45,582 bases of DNA from Gammaproteobacteria bacterium (GTDB lineage Bacteria > Pseudomonadota > Gammaproteobacteria > Steroidobacterales > Woeseiaceae), in assembly GCA_009937615.1 (NCBI GenBank), contig JAACFB010000031.1, positions 1 through 45,582 on the forward strand. Direction: 5' to 3'. Position numbers and translations under genes: made by a program. Below, piece by piece: positions 23,320-32,563 of the stretch. The notes beneath the pieces are model-generated. The model saw nothing but the letters and a program-made list of their open reading frames with translations. It had not been told where the DNA came from and ran no database searches. Within the stretch, counting starts at the first letter, position 1. Every line of letters starts with the position of its first letter.

Positions 23320-23958
23320 CTAGGGCTGGCTGCGCTTGCTGCGCAACCAGGCCGTCAATGGCTCCCACTCCGCCCAGTCAGGCCACGCAAGATATTCCGG
23401 CAGCTCGAAAATGCCGAGGCCGCGGGTGTAGGCGCGCACATAATTCTGTGCCTCCCTGAGCGCGGCAATATACGGCACTCTCGCTCTCGTCAGGTACTCA
23501 TCGAGATCATCGAAAATGAGCGTGTTGTCGCGCACGCGATTCGCCAACGCACCAATTTTGACCTGTTTGCGCTCGACCCTGCCGACATCCTTGAGTTCTT
23601 TTAAAAAGGACGTAGTAGCCTGCATGTCGATGGTCGACGGCAGCACCGGAACGACGATCGTCTCGGCGTGGTTGACCAGGTCGGTGAGTTCGGGCCCATG
23701 CGAACGGGCCGGTGCGTCGCTGACGACGATATCGGCCGAACGCGGAAGGTGCCGGAGCCCATCTTCGAATGCCGCCAAACCTGCGATTCGCGGTCGGCTT
23801 TCAGGCCGCCGCTCCAGCCAGTCCAGGCTCGAGCGCTGCGGGTCGTAATCCGCGAGAGCGACGCTCGCGCCTTCGGAGACAAAGTAGGCGGCGATATTGG
23901 TCGCAATAGTGCTTTTGCCGCAACCACCCTTTGCGTTTAAAACCATAATGTGGCGCAT
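23320..23958 (-). CDS. ParA-family ATPase, orphan
   Basis: This 212-residue protein has the deviant Walker A KGGCGKST (10-17) with both signature lysines, a Walker A' DYDPQ and a Walker B-like IVVSDAPA. It resembles the short ParA/MinD-type ATPases that position cargo, but no parB, chemotaxis or partition gene is adjacent. The ATG at 23958 is chosen from GGGAG upstream; the open frame continues upstream antisense to dapF without being coding. It is divergent from dapF, with an 84-bp gap. It may position an unidentified complex on the nucleoid, which is inference. Confidence 0.88.
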   Translation of the reverse strand: MRHIMVLNAKGGCGKSTIATNIAAYFVSEGASVALADYDPQRSSLDWLERRPESRPRIAGLAAFEDGLRHLPRSADIVVSDAPARSHGPELTDLVNHAETIVVPVLPSTIDMQATTSFLKELKDVGRVERKQVKIGALANRVRDNTLIFDDLDEYLTRARVPYIAALREAQNYVRAYTRGLGIFELPEYLAWPDWAEWEPLTAWLRSKRSQP

Positions 23959-24042
23959 GTCCACTCCCAAGGGCACTGGTATTCGATCGATTTGTAACTT
24001 ATGTAAACTACAGCCGCCAACATCAAATGTCCATTGAGTGCA

Positions 24043-24873
24043 ATGCAACTCGCGTATCTTAAAATGCAGGGCGCCGGCAACCAGATCGTTGTCGTCGACC
24101 AGCGCCACACAGGAACTCTGCCGCCGCCGCCGGAGGTGCTGCGACGGCTGGCCAGCGCGCAGACAGGGCCGGGGTTCGACCAACTCATGTGGCTCAGCAG
24201 CGCCGAGGATTCTCTGGCGGCCGCGAGTTACAGGGTATTCAATGCGGACGGCACCGAGGTCGAGCAGTGCGGCAACGGCATTCGCTGCATTGTATGGATG
24301 CTTGCCCGGGAAAATCCGGGCCAACAGCAGTTTCGCCTGGAGGGCCCGGCAGGGCCTGTCGACGCCAGCGTGCGCGACGACGGTCTCGTAGCGGTCAACA
24401 TGGGCCCGCCGCAGTTCGACCCGGCCTGCGTGCCGTTCGTCACCGGGGCCGAGGCCGAGCGCTATTCCCTGGAGGTCGGCGAGGAGACATTTGACGTCGC
24501 CGTGTTGTCGATGGGCAACCCGCACTGCGTACTTGAGGTCGACGACGTGGCAACCGCGAACGTCGAGCGGCTCGGGCCGCTGATCGAGCGGCACCCGCGA
24601 TTTCCGGCGCGCGCCAATGTCGGCTTCATGGCGTACCGCGACCGTACCCGGATCGACCTGCGCGTTCACGAGCGGGGCGTTGGCGAGACGCAGGCCTGCG
24701 GCACAGGCGCGTGCGCCGCCGTGGTCGCCGGCCGCCGCGCCGGGCGACTCGACGACGGCGTCCGGGTACAGCTGCCCGGGGGGCAACTCGTGGTAAGCTG
24801 GCCCGGCGGCACCGAAGCGGTGTGGCTTACCGGCAACGCCGAGTTGATTAGCGAGGGGACGGTCGATCTATGA
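24043..24873 (+). CDS. dapF: Diaminopimelate epimerase DapF
   Basis: This 276-residue enzyme interconverts LL- and meso-diaminopimelate for lysine and peptidoglycan. The two catalytic cysteines are in EQCGNGIRC and QACGTGACAA. Other signatures are MGNPHCV and NVGFM. The start ATG at 24043 gives MQLAYLKMQGAGN; a TTG three codons upstream is in frame but less likely. The usual Gly-Asn-Asp at the N-terminus reads Gly-Asn-Gln. It overlaps DUF484 by 4 nt (ATGA). Confidence 0.96.
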   Translation: MQLAYLKMQGAGNQIVVVDQRHTGTLPPPPEVLRRLASAQTGPGFDQLMWLSSAEDSLAAASYRVFNADGTEVEQCGNGIRCIVWMLARENPGQQQFRLEGPAGPVDASVRDDGLVAVNMGPPQFDPACVPFVTGAEAERYSLEVGEETFDVAVLSMGNPHCVLEVDDVATANVERLGPLIERHPRFPARANVGFMAYRDRTRIDLRVHERGVGETQACGTGACAAVVAGRRAGRLDDGVRVQLPGGQLVVSWPGGTEAVWLTGNAELISEGTVDL

Positions 24874-25574
24874 GCACACAACGCAAGCCGGATTTCATCG
24901 AAGAAACGATCTCCGAGCAGGCTGTGCAGGAGTACCTGCAGGCAAACCCCGACTTTTTCGAACGCAACGACGCGCTGCTCGGCGCATTACGCGTGCCGCA
25001 TGGCAGCGGTGAGGCCGTATCGCTCGTCGAGCGCCAGGTGTCCATGCTTCGGCAGAAAGAACTCAAGCTCCAGCGTCAGCTCAAGGACCTGATCGAGGTC
25101 GCCCGCGCCAATGACCGGCTTGCCACCAAGATCCACGAGCTGACCCTGCAGCTGCTGGCTGCTAAGGACCTTGCCGCGACGATTGCCGCCGTTGAAGCGG
25201 CGATGCGCGTCGGGTTTAACGCCGACCAGGCCGTCCTTGTGCTGTTCGGCGACCCGGAAGTATTCGACGACGTCGACGCCGGCCGCTTCTTCCGGGTTCT
25301 CAGGCGCGACGATTCGGCGCTGCAGCCCTTCGCAACCTTCCTCAAGGGACGCGGCCCGCGTTGCGGCCAGGTTCGGGATTCGCAGCGCAGCTTTCTATTC
25401 CAGGATGACGCCGAGGAAATCGGCTCGGTTGCGCTCGTTCCGCTCGGCAAGAAAGCCCAGCTCGGTTTCGTCGCCATCGGCAGCGCCGACGCTGATCGCT
25501 TTCATCCGGGAATGAGTATCGATTTCCTGGCGCGAGTCGGTGACCTCGTCGCCAGGGCTCTAGAGCGCTACTGA
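24870..25574 (+). CDS. DUF484 family protein
   Basis: This 234-residue protein shows the DUF484 layout: VQEYLQANPDFFERNDALL near the N-terminus, a coiled segment (VERQVSMLRQKELKLQRQL), and a GAF-like C-terminal domain (FLFQDDAEEIGSVALVPL). It has no known activity but is conserved between dapF and xerC in many gammaproteobacteria, as here. Confidence 0.93.
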   Translation: MSTQRKPDFIEETISEQAVQEYLQANPDFFERNDALLGALRVPHGSGEAVSLVERQVSMLRQKELKLQRQLKDLIEVARANDRLATKIHELTLQLLAAKDLAATIAAVEAAMRVGFNADQAVLVLFGDPEVFDDVDAGRFFRVLRRDDSALQPFATFLKGRGPRCGQVRDSQRSFLFQDDAEEIGSVALVPLGKKAQLGFVAIGSADADRFHPGMSIDFLARVGDLVARALERY

Positions 25575-25592
25575 CGCACGGGAGTCCATCCT

Positions 25593-26513
25593 GTGGACGG
25601 CACGGAGAAGGACTGGATCGGCAAGTTTATCGGCCACCTCGAATACGAGCGCCGGTTGTCCCACCTGACCTGCAAGCACTACCGCCGCGATCTCGTTGCG
25701 CTGGCGGCATATTGCGACGAAATCGGCGTCACTCGCTGGTCCGACATTGACAGCGAACATATCCGGGCGTTTTCCAGCAGCTGCTACCGGCGGGGCCTGT
25801 CGGCGCGCAGCATTCAGCGCCGCCTTTCCGCCGCACGAACTTTCTACCGCTATCTGCTGCGAGAGGGCCATGTCAATCGCAACCCGGTCGACGCCGTGCC
25901 TGCACCAAAGTCGGGCAAGCGGCTGCCCGGGAACCTCGACGCCGACCGCATGGCCCGGCTGCTCGATATCCCGGGCGACTCACCCATTGTCGACCGGGAT
26001 CGCGCCATACTCGAACTGCTGTACTCGTCCGGTCTGCGCCTCGCGGAATTAACTGACCTCGATTGCGGCGATATCGATGCGCAGGATGCAACGGTCAGGG
26101 TCACGGGCAAAGGCAACAAAGACCGGATTGTCCCGGTAGGGCGCATGGCGCTCAACGCGCTCGCCCGCTGGCACAAATCACGCCCGGAACTTGCGGCGGC
26201 CGATGAAAAAGCGCTGTTCGTCAGCAATCGGGGCACCCGGCTGAGTCCGCGCTCGGTGCAGGCGCGCGTGGCGCACTGGGCGCGCCGGCAGGGAATCGAC
26301 TCGACTGTTTCCCCGCACCTGTTTCGACACTCATTCGCCACGCATCTGCTCGAGTCTAGCCACGATCTGCGCGGCGTCCAGGAACTCCTGGGCCACGCCA
26401 ACATCGCGACGACGCAGGTATACACACACCTTGACTTTCAGCACCTCGCCCAGATATACGACAGAACGCATCCGCGCGCCCGGGCCAAGGACAAAGACAA
26501 AGACAAAGCCTGA
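25593..26513 (+). CDS. xerC: Tyrosine recombinase XerC
   Basis: This 306-residue recombinase resolves chromosome dimers at dif with XerD. Its N-terminal core-binding SAM-like domain spans about 1-95, and the catalytic domain carries Arg (SGLRLAEL), Lys (GKGNKDR), HLFRHS, LGHANI and the nucleophilic Tyr in TTQVYTH. The start is GTG 25593. The C-terminus is unusual: after the family end it runs [10 protein letters not shown], encoded by repeated GACAAA units. Because it lies in the dapF-DUF484-xerC order, it is the housekeeping enzyme and not a phage integrase. Confidence 0.95.
   Translation: MDGTEKDWIGKFIGHLEYERRLSHLTCKHYRRDLVALAAYCDEIGVTRWSDIDSEHIRAFSSSCYRRGLSARSIQRRLSAARTFYRYLLREGHVNRNPVDAVPAPKSGKRLPGNLDADRMARLLDIPGDSPIVDRDRAILELLYSSGLRLAELTDLDCGDIDAQDATVRVTGKGNKDRIVPVGRMALNALARWHKSRPELAAADEKALFVSNRGTRLSPRSVQARVAHWARRQGIDSTVSPHLFRHSFATHLLESSHDLRGVQELLGHANIATTQVYTHLDFQHLAQIYDRTHPRARAKDKDKDKA
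26430..26459 (+). promoter_or_regulatory. Possible hslVU promoter inside xerC
   Basis: CTTGACT (26430-26436) followed after 12 nt by CCCAGATA resembles a sigma-32 promoter (CTTGAAA...CCCCATNT), though the spacer is 1 nt short and three bases differ. The same stretch reads as TTGACT-N16-GATATA for sigma-70. It is about 110 bp upstream of hslV, a classical heat-shock operon. Confidence 0.35.
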
Positions 26514-26566
26514 GCGAAAGCGCGCAGCCGTCCGTCGCAGCGGGCATCAATCGCAGGACCCACATC

Positions 26567-27097
26567 ATGAAACAGTTTCGAGGCACAACGATTGTCTCCG
26601 TGCGCCGCGGCGGCAAAGTCGCAATCGCCGGAGACGGCCAGGTCAGCATGGGTAACACCGTGATGAAGGGCAATGCGCGCAAGGTCCGGCCGCTGGCGGG
26701 TGGACGGGTAATCGCCGGCTTCGCTGGCGGCACTGCCGATGCGTTTACGCTGTTCGAGCTTTTTGAAAGCAAACTCGAGCAGTACGGAAACCTGACGCGA
26801 GCCGCAATCGAGCTCGCCAAGGACTGGCGCACGGACCGGCGTTTGCGGCGACTCGAAGCTTTGCTTTGTGTCGCTGACACCGAAAATTCTTTCATCATCT
26901 CGGGCAACGGCGACGTGATCGAACCTGAACATGATCTCATGGCGATCGGCTCCGGCGGCCCTTATGCTCAGGCGGCGGCCCTGGCGCTGCTGCAGAACAC
27001 GGATCTCGACGCAAAAACGATCGCAGAGAAAGCACTGAACATAGCCGGCGATATCTGCGTGTTCACCAACCACAATATTGCCATTGAAGAACTGTAG
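26567..27097 (+). CDS. hslV: HslV (ClpQ) protease subunit
   Basis: This 176-residue N-terminal nucleophile peptidase starts MKQFRG, a short propeptide; cleavage would expose catalytic Thr7 (GTTIVSVRR). [13 protein letters not shown] and [11 protein letters not shown] are typical. Enteric HslV has only Met before Thr; the six-residue propeptide is common in other proteobacteria. It forms a dodecamer capped by HslU hexamers and degrades heat-shock substrates. It is followed by hslU after 57 nt. Confidence 0.97.
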   Translation: MKQFRGTTIVSVRRGGKVAIAGDGQVSMGNTVMKGNARKVRPLAGGRVIAGFAGGTADAFTLFELFESKLEQYGNLTRAAIELAKDWRTDRRLRRLEALLCVADTENSFIISGNGDVIEPEHDLMAIGSGGPYAQAAALALLQNTDLDAKTIAEKALNIAGDICVFTNHNIAIEEL

Positions 27098-27154
27098 GCC
27101 CGGTCGCCAGCCGGCAAGGTCCGCCAGTCGGCCGCCTGCAACAGGAACCAATCT

Positions 27155-28492
27155 ATGTCACAGATGACGCCAAGAGAAATTGTCCAGGAACTGGACAAGC
27201 ACATCGTCGGCCAGGACGAGGCTAAACGCGCTGTCGCCATTGCGCTGCGTAATCGCTGGCGGCGCGTCCAGGTCGACGAACCGTTGCGCAGTGAAATTAC
27301 GCCAAAGAATATTCTGATGATCGGGCCGACGGGTGTCGGTAAAACCGAAATTTCACGACGCCTTGCCAAACTTGCGAAAGCTCCTTTCATCAAGGTCGAG
27401 GCAACCAAGTTCACCGAGGTTGGCTACGTCGGCCGCGAAGTCGACAGCATAATTCGCGACCTGATGGACGTCGCGATCAAGCTAATCCGCGAAACGGCGA
27501 TGGCCAAGGTTCGACATCGCGCCGAGGATGCGGCGGAAGAACGTGCACTGGACGCACTGCTGCCACCGCCATCGCAGGGGGTTGGCTTTACGGCCGGCAG
27601 CGAAGCACCTGCCGATAGCGACACCCGCCAGAAATTTCGCAAGATGTTGCGCGAGGGCAAGCTCGACGACAAGGAAATCGAGATCGAGATCCAGGCGATG
27701 CCGATTGGCGTCGAGATCATGGCGCCGCCCGGCATGGAAGAGATGACAAGCCAGCTCCAGGGCATGTTCCAGAACCTGGGCGGAAGCCGCCGCAAGACGC
27801 GCAAGCTCAAGGTCAGCGACGCATTGCGGCTGCTGACCGACGAAGAAGCCGCGAAGATGATTGACGAAGAAGAGCTCAAGGCACAGTCACTTGAAGCCGT
27901 CGAGCAGCACGGCATTGTTTTTCTCGACGAGATCGACAAGGTGGCGCGGCGTTCCGAAACGCAGGGCGCTGACGTATCCCGGGAAGGGGTACAGCGCGAC
28001 CTCCTGCCCCTGGTCGAGGGCTCGACCGTCACCACCAAGTACGGCATGGTACGAACCGATCACATACTTTTTATCGCCTCGGGCGCGTTCAATGTCTCCA
28101 AGCCGTCGGACCTGATTCCCGAACTGCAGGGCCGGTTCCCGATCCGCGTCGAACTGAAATCATTGTCGACCGATGACTTCGTCCGGATCCTGACCGAGCC
28201 GGACGCGTCGCTGACGTTGCAATACCGCGCCTTGCTTAACACCGAAGAGGTCACGATCGAATTTACCGACAGCGGCGTGCGCCGGATAGCCGAAGTCGCT
28301 TTCCAGGTTAACGAGAACACCGAGAACATCGGTGCTCGAAGACTGCACACGGTCATGGAGCGGCTTCTGGAGACTATTTCCTTCGAAGCGTCCGATAAAA
28401 GTGGCGCTCATCTGCAGATCGATGCAGGCTATGTCGACGATCATCTCGCCGAACTTTCGAAAGACGAGGATCTGAGCCGGTATATTCTATAG
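27155..28492 (+). CDS. hslU: HslU (ClpY) AAA+ unfoldase
   Basis: This 445-residue ATPase has Walker A GPTGVGKT (57-64), an intermediate I domain (about 105-240, rich in Glu/Lys), Walker [10 protein letters not shown] and the C-terminal SRYIL tail, which inserts into HslV to activate it. The pore signature GYVG (about 90-93) is present. It is co-transcribed with hslV, and its stop lies directly against the next start codon. Confidence 0.98.
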   Translation: MSQMTPREIVQELDKHIVGQDEAKRAVAIALRNRWRRVQVDEPLRSEITPKNILMIGPTGVGKTEISRRLAKLAKAPFIKVEATKFTEVGYVGREVDSIIRDLMDVAIKLIRETAMAKVRHRAEDAAEERALDALLPPPSQGVGFTAGSEAPADSDTRQKFRKMLREGKLDDKEIEIEIQAMPIGVEIMAPPGMEEMTSQLQGMFQNLGGSRRKTRKLKVSDALRLLTDEEAAKMIDEEELKAQSLEAVEQHGIVFLDEIDKVARRSETQGADVSREGVQRDLLPLVEGSTVTTKYGMVRTDHILFIASGAFNVSKPSDLIPELQGRFPIRVELKSLSTDDFVRILTEPDASLTLQYRALLNTEEVTIEFTDSGVRRIAEVAFQVNENTENIGARRLHTVMERLLETISFEASDKSGAHLQIDAGYVDDHLAELSKDEDLSRYIL

Positions 28493-28855
28493 ATGTCGCC
28501 CAAACCCACAGAAATCAGGCTGAGACAGAATTCGAAGCTGCTTGCCATCAGTTTCGACAACGGCAGCGAATTCGAGTATCCGTTCGAATATTTGCGCGTT
28601 TACTCGCCGAGCGCCGAGGTCAGGGGACACGGGGCCGGCCAGGAGATCCTGCAGACCGGCAAGGATGATGTGGCCATCACGGCCATCGATCCGGTCGGCC
28701 ACTATGCCGTACGACTCACGTTCGATGATGGCCACGATACAGGACTGTATACCTGGGAATACCTTTACGAGCTTGGCAACGACAAGGCCGCCAACTGGCT
28801 GCGCTACCTCGACCGCCTCGCAGCGGCAGGGTATGCTCGCAAAAAGCCCGAATAA
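28493..28855 (+). CDS. DUF971 domain protein
   Basis: This 120-residue protein consists of a DUF971 domain, the small iron-binding fold found at the N-terminus of gamma-butyrobetaine hydroxylases. It shows FDNGSEFEYPFEYLRVYSPSAEV and FDDGHDTGLYTWEYLYEL. Stand-alone versions are linked to iron-sulfur cluster handling. The ATG begins at the base after the hslU stop. It lies between hslU and ubiE, a common gammaproteobacterial order. Confidence 0.93.
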   Translation: MSPKPTEIRLRQNSKLLAISFDNGSEFEYPFEYLRVYSPSAEVRGHGAGQEILQTGKDDVAITAIDPVGHYAVRLTFDDGHDTGLYTWEYLYELGNDKAANWLRYLDRLAAAGYARKKPE

Positions 28856-28864
28856 CTCTCCATC

Positions 28865-29623
28865 ATGTCCAAATCCGATACATCGTCCGGAACGACGCAT
28901 TTCGGTTACAAGGAAGTGCCCGTTGACACGAAGGCCGATCTCGTAAGGGGTGTCTTCGACTCCGTCGCGACACGTTACGACATCATGAACGACCTGATGT
29001 CCGCCGGCATGCATCGCCTTTGGAAACGGCACACGATCGAACAGGCCGGCTTACGAGCGGGTCATTGCGTTCTCGATCTTGCGGGCGGTACAGGCGACCT
29101 TGCGCGCGCATTCGCCCGGCGCGTTGGCGCAACCGGACACGTTGTGCTGGCCGATATCAATGCGGCGATGCTCGAACAGGGCCGCCGCCGGCTCGTAGAC
29201 GCGGGCGTTGCCGGTAATCTGTCGATCGCCCAGGTCGATGCCCAAAACCTGCCGTTCGCGGATGGATGCTTCGACCGGATCGCGATAGCGTTCGGGCTGC
29301 GAAACGTCACCGACAAGGCCGCCGCGCTGCGCTCGATGTACCGGGTACTGAAACCCGGTGGCAAGCTGCTGATACTCGAGTTCTCGACGCCGGTCGACGC
29401 GATCAGGCCGGTCTACGATCTTTACTCTTTCCAGGTGCTCCCGGTTATTGGCAAATACATCGCCGACGACGAAGACAGCTATCGGTACCTCGCCGAGTCA
29501 ATCCGGGTGCATCCCGACCAGGAAACGCTGCTCGGCATGATGCAGGAAGCCGGCTTCGAGCGCTGCACTTACCGGAACCTCGCCGGCGGAATCGTTGCGC
29601 TGCACGCCGGCTACCGTATCTAG
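28865..29623 (+). CDS. ubiE: UbiE C-methyltransferase (ubiquinone/menaquinone)
   Basis: This 252-residue class I methyltransferase starts with [17 protein letters not shown] and [20 protein letters not shown], the UbiE signatures. Motif I is [12 protein letters not shown], and a later signature is FGLRNVTDK. It methylates the benzoquinone ring in ubiquinone synthesis. It is followed by ubiJ and ubiB, forming the standard ubiEJB operon. Confidence 0.98.
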   Translation: MSKSDTSSGTTHFGYKEVPVDTKADLVRGVFDSVATRYDIMNDLMSAGMHRLWKRHTIEQAGLRAGHCVLDLAGGTGDLARAFARRVGATGHVVLADINAAMLEQGRRRLVDAGVAGNLSIAQVDAQNLPFADGCFDRIAIAFGLRNVTDKAAALRSMYRVLKPGGKLLILEFSTPVDAIRPVYDLYSFQVLPVIGKYIADDEDSYRYLAESIRVHPDQETLLGMMQEAGFERCTYRNLAGGIVALHAGYRI

Positions 29624-29632
29624 GCTGCGACG

Positions 29633-30241
29633 ATGGCGAATCCTCTCGAAGCACTGCTGCGCCCGGCCGCGGATCTGCTCAACCGGAATATAGCGGCTTC
29701 GACGCCGGCCCGGAGACTGGCGGGCAGGCTGAATGGCCGGACCGTGGCGATTCGCGTTCGCGACACGGCGCTGGCGATGGTTTTCGAGTTCAATGACGAC
29801 CGCGTTGCGCTGTCGACCGACATCGAACCTGAGCCCGATGTCGCTATCACGGGGTCGCTGCTGACGCTCGCCCGCCTCATTGCCGCCCCCGGCGACGATG
29901 CATTGTCCCTCGGGGGCATCGACCTTACAGGAGACGCGCGCAGCGCCAAGGCGTTTCAGGACCTGCTCGGCTACGCGAAACCGGACGTCGAGGAAGAGGT
30001 GTCACGCTATATCGGCGACGTGGCCGCTCATCGGCTGGGTAATATTGCCCGTGGATTCCGCGACTGGTCGGACCAGGCCCGGGCGACAATGCACGACAAT
30101 ATCCGGGAATACCTGCAGGAAGAGAGCCGTGCTCTGCCGAGCCGTTACGAGGTGGAGCAATTCACAAATCGCGTCGACGCGCTGCGCGACGATGTTGCAC
30201 GGTTCGAAGCGCGACTCCGTAGACTCGAGAGCAAAAGCTGA
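29633..30241 (+). CDS. ubiJ: UbiJ, SCP2-domain ubiquinone factor
   Basis: This 202-residue protein has an SCP2 lipid-binding domain (about 12-110; DVAITGSLLTLARLIA, LSLGGIDLTGDA) and a C-terminal coiled coil (about 165-202). UbiJ binds quinone intermediates and scaffolds the soluble Ubi complex with UbiK, whose gene lies at 12815. It sits 9 nt after ubiE and 2 nt before ubiB. Confidence 0.94.
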   Translation: MANPLEALLRPAADLLNRNIAASTPARRLAGRLNGRTVAIRVRDTALAMVFEFNDDRVALSTDIEPEPDVAITGSLLTLARLIAAPGDDALSLGGIDLTGDARSAKAFQDLLGYAKPDVEEEVSRYIGDVAAHRLGNIARGFRDWSDQARATMHDNIREYLQEESRALPSRYEVEQFTNRVDALRDDVARFEARLRRLESKS

Positions 30242-30243
30242 AA

Positions 30244-31821
30244 ATGCGGCGGCGGACCATAGCGCGAATAATCGGTATCCAGCGCGTCCTGGTCAGGTAC
30301 GGCCTCGATGAATTCATCAAGGAAACGCATTTGCTGCGGCCGATGCGGTTCCTGTTCTATGCGCTGCCAAGACGGCGTGATACCTCTGCGCCGATCGGTG
30401 AACGGATACGGCTGGCGCTCGAAGAACTCGGGCCGATCTTCGTCAAATTCGGCCAGGCGATTTCGACGCGCCGCGATCTGCTGCCGCTGGATATCGCTGA
30501 CGAACTGGCGAAGCTGCAGGATACGGTGCCGCCGTTCCCGGCCGAGGAGGCAATCCGGATTCTCGAAGGCGCCTATGGCGGCCCGCTCGACACGATTTTC
30601 AAGCGGTTCGATACGGAACCTTTCGCGGCAGCGTCGATCGCGCAGGTGCACACCGCGCAGCTGCCGGATGGCACCGAGGTCATCGTCAAGCTGCTTCGGC
30701 CCGGCGTGCAGCAGCAGATCGAGCGTGACATCGAGGTCATGCGCATGGTCGCAGGCCTTGCGGACCGATACTGGCGCCTCGCTGACCGGCTGAAACCGCG
30801 CGAGATCGTGTCCGAATACGAGCGCACGATCATTGACGAGCTGGACCTGATGCGCGAGGCCGCGAACACGGCGCAGCTGAAACGCAACTTTGCGGGTTCG
30901 GACATGCTCTACGTGCCGGAGATCTACTGGGACTTCTGCCGCCCGGAGGTATTGGTGCAGGAGCGCATCTACGGGATCCCGATCAGCGACATGGACGCGC
31001 TGCGCGCGGCCGGCACCAATATTCAGCTGCTTGCCGAGAACGGCGTCGAGATCTTTTTTACGCAGGTTTTCCGCCACAACTTTTTTCACGCGGATATGCA
31101 TCCGGGCAATATTTTCGTCATCGTCACCGATCCCGACCGGCCCATGTACGCGGCCGTTGACTTCGGCATCATCGGCACGCTGAGTCCCAGCGACCAGCGC
31201 TATCTCGCGGAAAACTTCCTCGCGTTTTTCGACCAGGACTATCACCGCATCGCCAAGTTGCACATCGACTCCGGCTGGGTTCCCGAAGGCACCCGGGTCG
31301 ACCAGCTCGAGATGGCGGTACGCACGGTTTGCGAGCCTATTTTCAACAAGCCGCTGTCTGAAATATCGTTCGCGCAGGTTCTCATGCGCTTGTTTCGGGT
31401 GGCGCAGCGCTTCGACGTGGAAATTCAGCCGCAGATGATTCTGCTGCACAAGACCCTGTTCAATATCGAGGGCCTCGGGCGTGAACTTTATCCGGAGCTC
31501 GACCTGTGGAAGACCGCTCACCCCGTGCTCAAGCGCTGGATGAGCGAGCAGCTCGGGCCGCGCGCGATGCTCGACGACCTGCGTGAAAACCTGCCGCAGC
31601 TGCGGCAGACGCTGCGGGAGCTGCCGGCCGTGATCGACTACCTGGCCCGGAAAGCGGCGGCGCCCGCAAACGAGCCGGAACGGCAGGCCGCCGCAATCGA
31701 ACAAAGCCGCATTGCCATTGCGGCTCTGCGCCGACAGCGCAACCTGCTGATAGCGGCCGTTCTGGTCGCAGCGGCGAGCGCGCTCGTCGCCGTTGCAGTG
31801 CTGCTGGCGGGAAACGGTTAA
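30244..31821 (+). CDS. ubiB: UbiB, ABC1/ADCK-type atypical kinase
   Basis: This 525-residue protein has the KxGQ motif (FVKFGQAISTRRDLL), the Ala-rich loop AAASIAQVH, the ADCK catalytic stretch HADMHPGN and a DFG triad. Two hydrophobic C-terminal segments (about 490-525) anchor it to the inner membrane, although the membrane region is short. UbiB is an ATPase needed for ubiquinone synthesis, probably in extracting lipid intermediates. It is the third gene of ubiEJB. Confidence 0.97.
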   Translation: MRRRTIARIIGIQRVLVRYGLDEFIKETHLLRPMRFLFYALPRRRDTSAPIGERIRLALEELGPIFVKFGQAISTRRDLLPLDIADELAKLQDTVPPFPAEEAIRILEGAYGGPLDTIFKRFDTEPFAAASIAQVHTAQLPDGTEVIVKLLRPGVQQQIERDIEVMRMVAGLADRYWRLADRLKPREIVSEYERTIIDELDLMREAANTAQLKRNFAGSDMLYVPEIYWDFCRPEVLVQERIYGIPISDMDALRAAGTNIQLLAENGVEIFFTQVFRHNFFHADMHPGNIFVIVTDPDRPMYAAVDFGIIGTLSPSDQRYLAENFLAFFDQDYHRIAKLHIDSGWVPEGTRVDQLEMAVRTVCEPIFNKPLSEISFAQVLMRLFRVAQRFDVEIQPQMILLHKTLFNIEGLGRELYPELDLWKTAHPVLKRWMSEQLGPRAMLDDLRENLPQLRQTLRELPAVIDYLARKAAAPANEPERQAAAIEQSRIAIAALRRQRNLLIAAVLVAAASALVAVAVLLAGNG

Positions 31822-31822
31822 G

Positions 31823-32398
31823 GTGTTCTGGCCCCGAGTAGCCCGGCTTATCCTGCGTCTCGGCGGCTGGACCGTTGTCGGCGGTCCGCCCGACGTCCAA
31901 AAGGCGGTTCTGATTGCAGCGCCGCACACCTCGAACTGGGACGGCTTCTGGGCGCTCGTCTACAAAGTCGCCCTGGGTCTCGAGGTAAAACTTTTCGTCA
32001 AGAAGTCCCTGTTCTGGTTTCCGCTGAGCCTGCTGCTTCGTGGCCTTGGCGGCATCCCGCTGAACCGTAGCGACGCCCGGATGGCCGTTGAAAAGGCCAT
32101 CGACGCCTTCAACAACGAAGATCGCTTCTTCTTCGGTCTTGCCCCAGAAGGCACGCGTGGCAAAACGACCGGCTGGAAAACAGGCTTTTATCGCATCGCC
32201 GAGGGCGCTGGCGTGCCTGTCATTCTTGGCTTCTTCGACTATCGCAGCAAACGCCTGGGCCTGGGCCCCATGATCACGCTGACCGGTGACATGCAGGCTG
32301 ATTTCAAGATTATCCGCTCGTTTTATTCATCTGTTGAGGGCCGGCGGCCCGAAAAGACCGGTCCGATCACCTTCAACGCCAGAAATGGACGCTCCTGA
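31823..32398 (+). CDS. Lysophospholipid acyltransferase family protein
   Basis: This 191-residue membrane-associated protein belongs to the PlsC-like family. The catalytic HX4D is PHTSNWD, followed by a family motif around PEGTRGK. It is short and lacks additional membrane segments, resembling stand-alone 1-acylglycerol-phosphate or lysophospholipid acyltransferases. GTG at 31823 follows the ubiB stop by 1 nt; an ATG at 31793 would overlap ubiB and adds a family-foreign stretch. The acyl acceptor is unknown. Confidence 0.85.
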   Translation: MFWPRVARLILRLGGWTVVGGPPDVQKAVLIAAPHTSNWDGFWALVYKVALGLEVKLFVKKSLFWFPLSLLLRGLGGIPLNRSDARMAVEKAIDAFNNEDRFFFGLAPEGTRGKTTGWKTGFYRIAEGAGVPVILGFFDYRSKRLGLGPMITLTGDMQADFKIIRSFYSSVEGRRPEKTGPITFNARNGRS

Positions 32399-32563
32399 GT
32401 CACGCTGACGCGCCGGGGCGGCCGCACGATGTCCGGCCACCCGCCCGGACCCGCTGCGCCGGCCTTCATAATGACGGCCGCGGTTCAAGTAGTATGATGC
32501 ACAGCTCAAGTCCCCTGTCACTCCGGATAGCGGCCGAATCAAGGCAAGCGAACAAACACCGCC

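Noticed and set aside
23959..24786. N-terminal extension of the ParA frame by about 276 residues
   Set aside because: The extension is antisense to dapF and unlike any ParA N-terminus; ATG 23958 with GGGAG upstream gives the normal start.
26496..26513. GACAAA tandem units at the end of xerC as a possible phase-variation tract
   Set aside because: Hexanucleotide units keep frame whatever their number, and they lie after the catalytic domain, so they cannot switch the gene off.
25593..26513. xerC as the integrase of a mobile element linked to the tRNA repeat
   Set aside because: It lies 25 kb away in the conserved dapF-DUF484-xerC order and is the housekeeping dimer-resolution recombinase.
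30145..31929. 594-residue minus-strand frame
   Set aside because: Entirely antisense to ubiB, which is certain from its kinase motifs; the frame has no recognisable domain.
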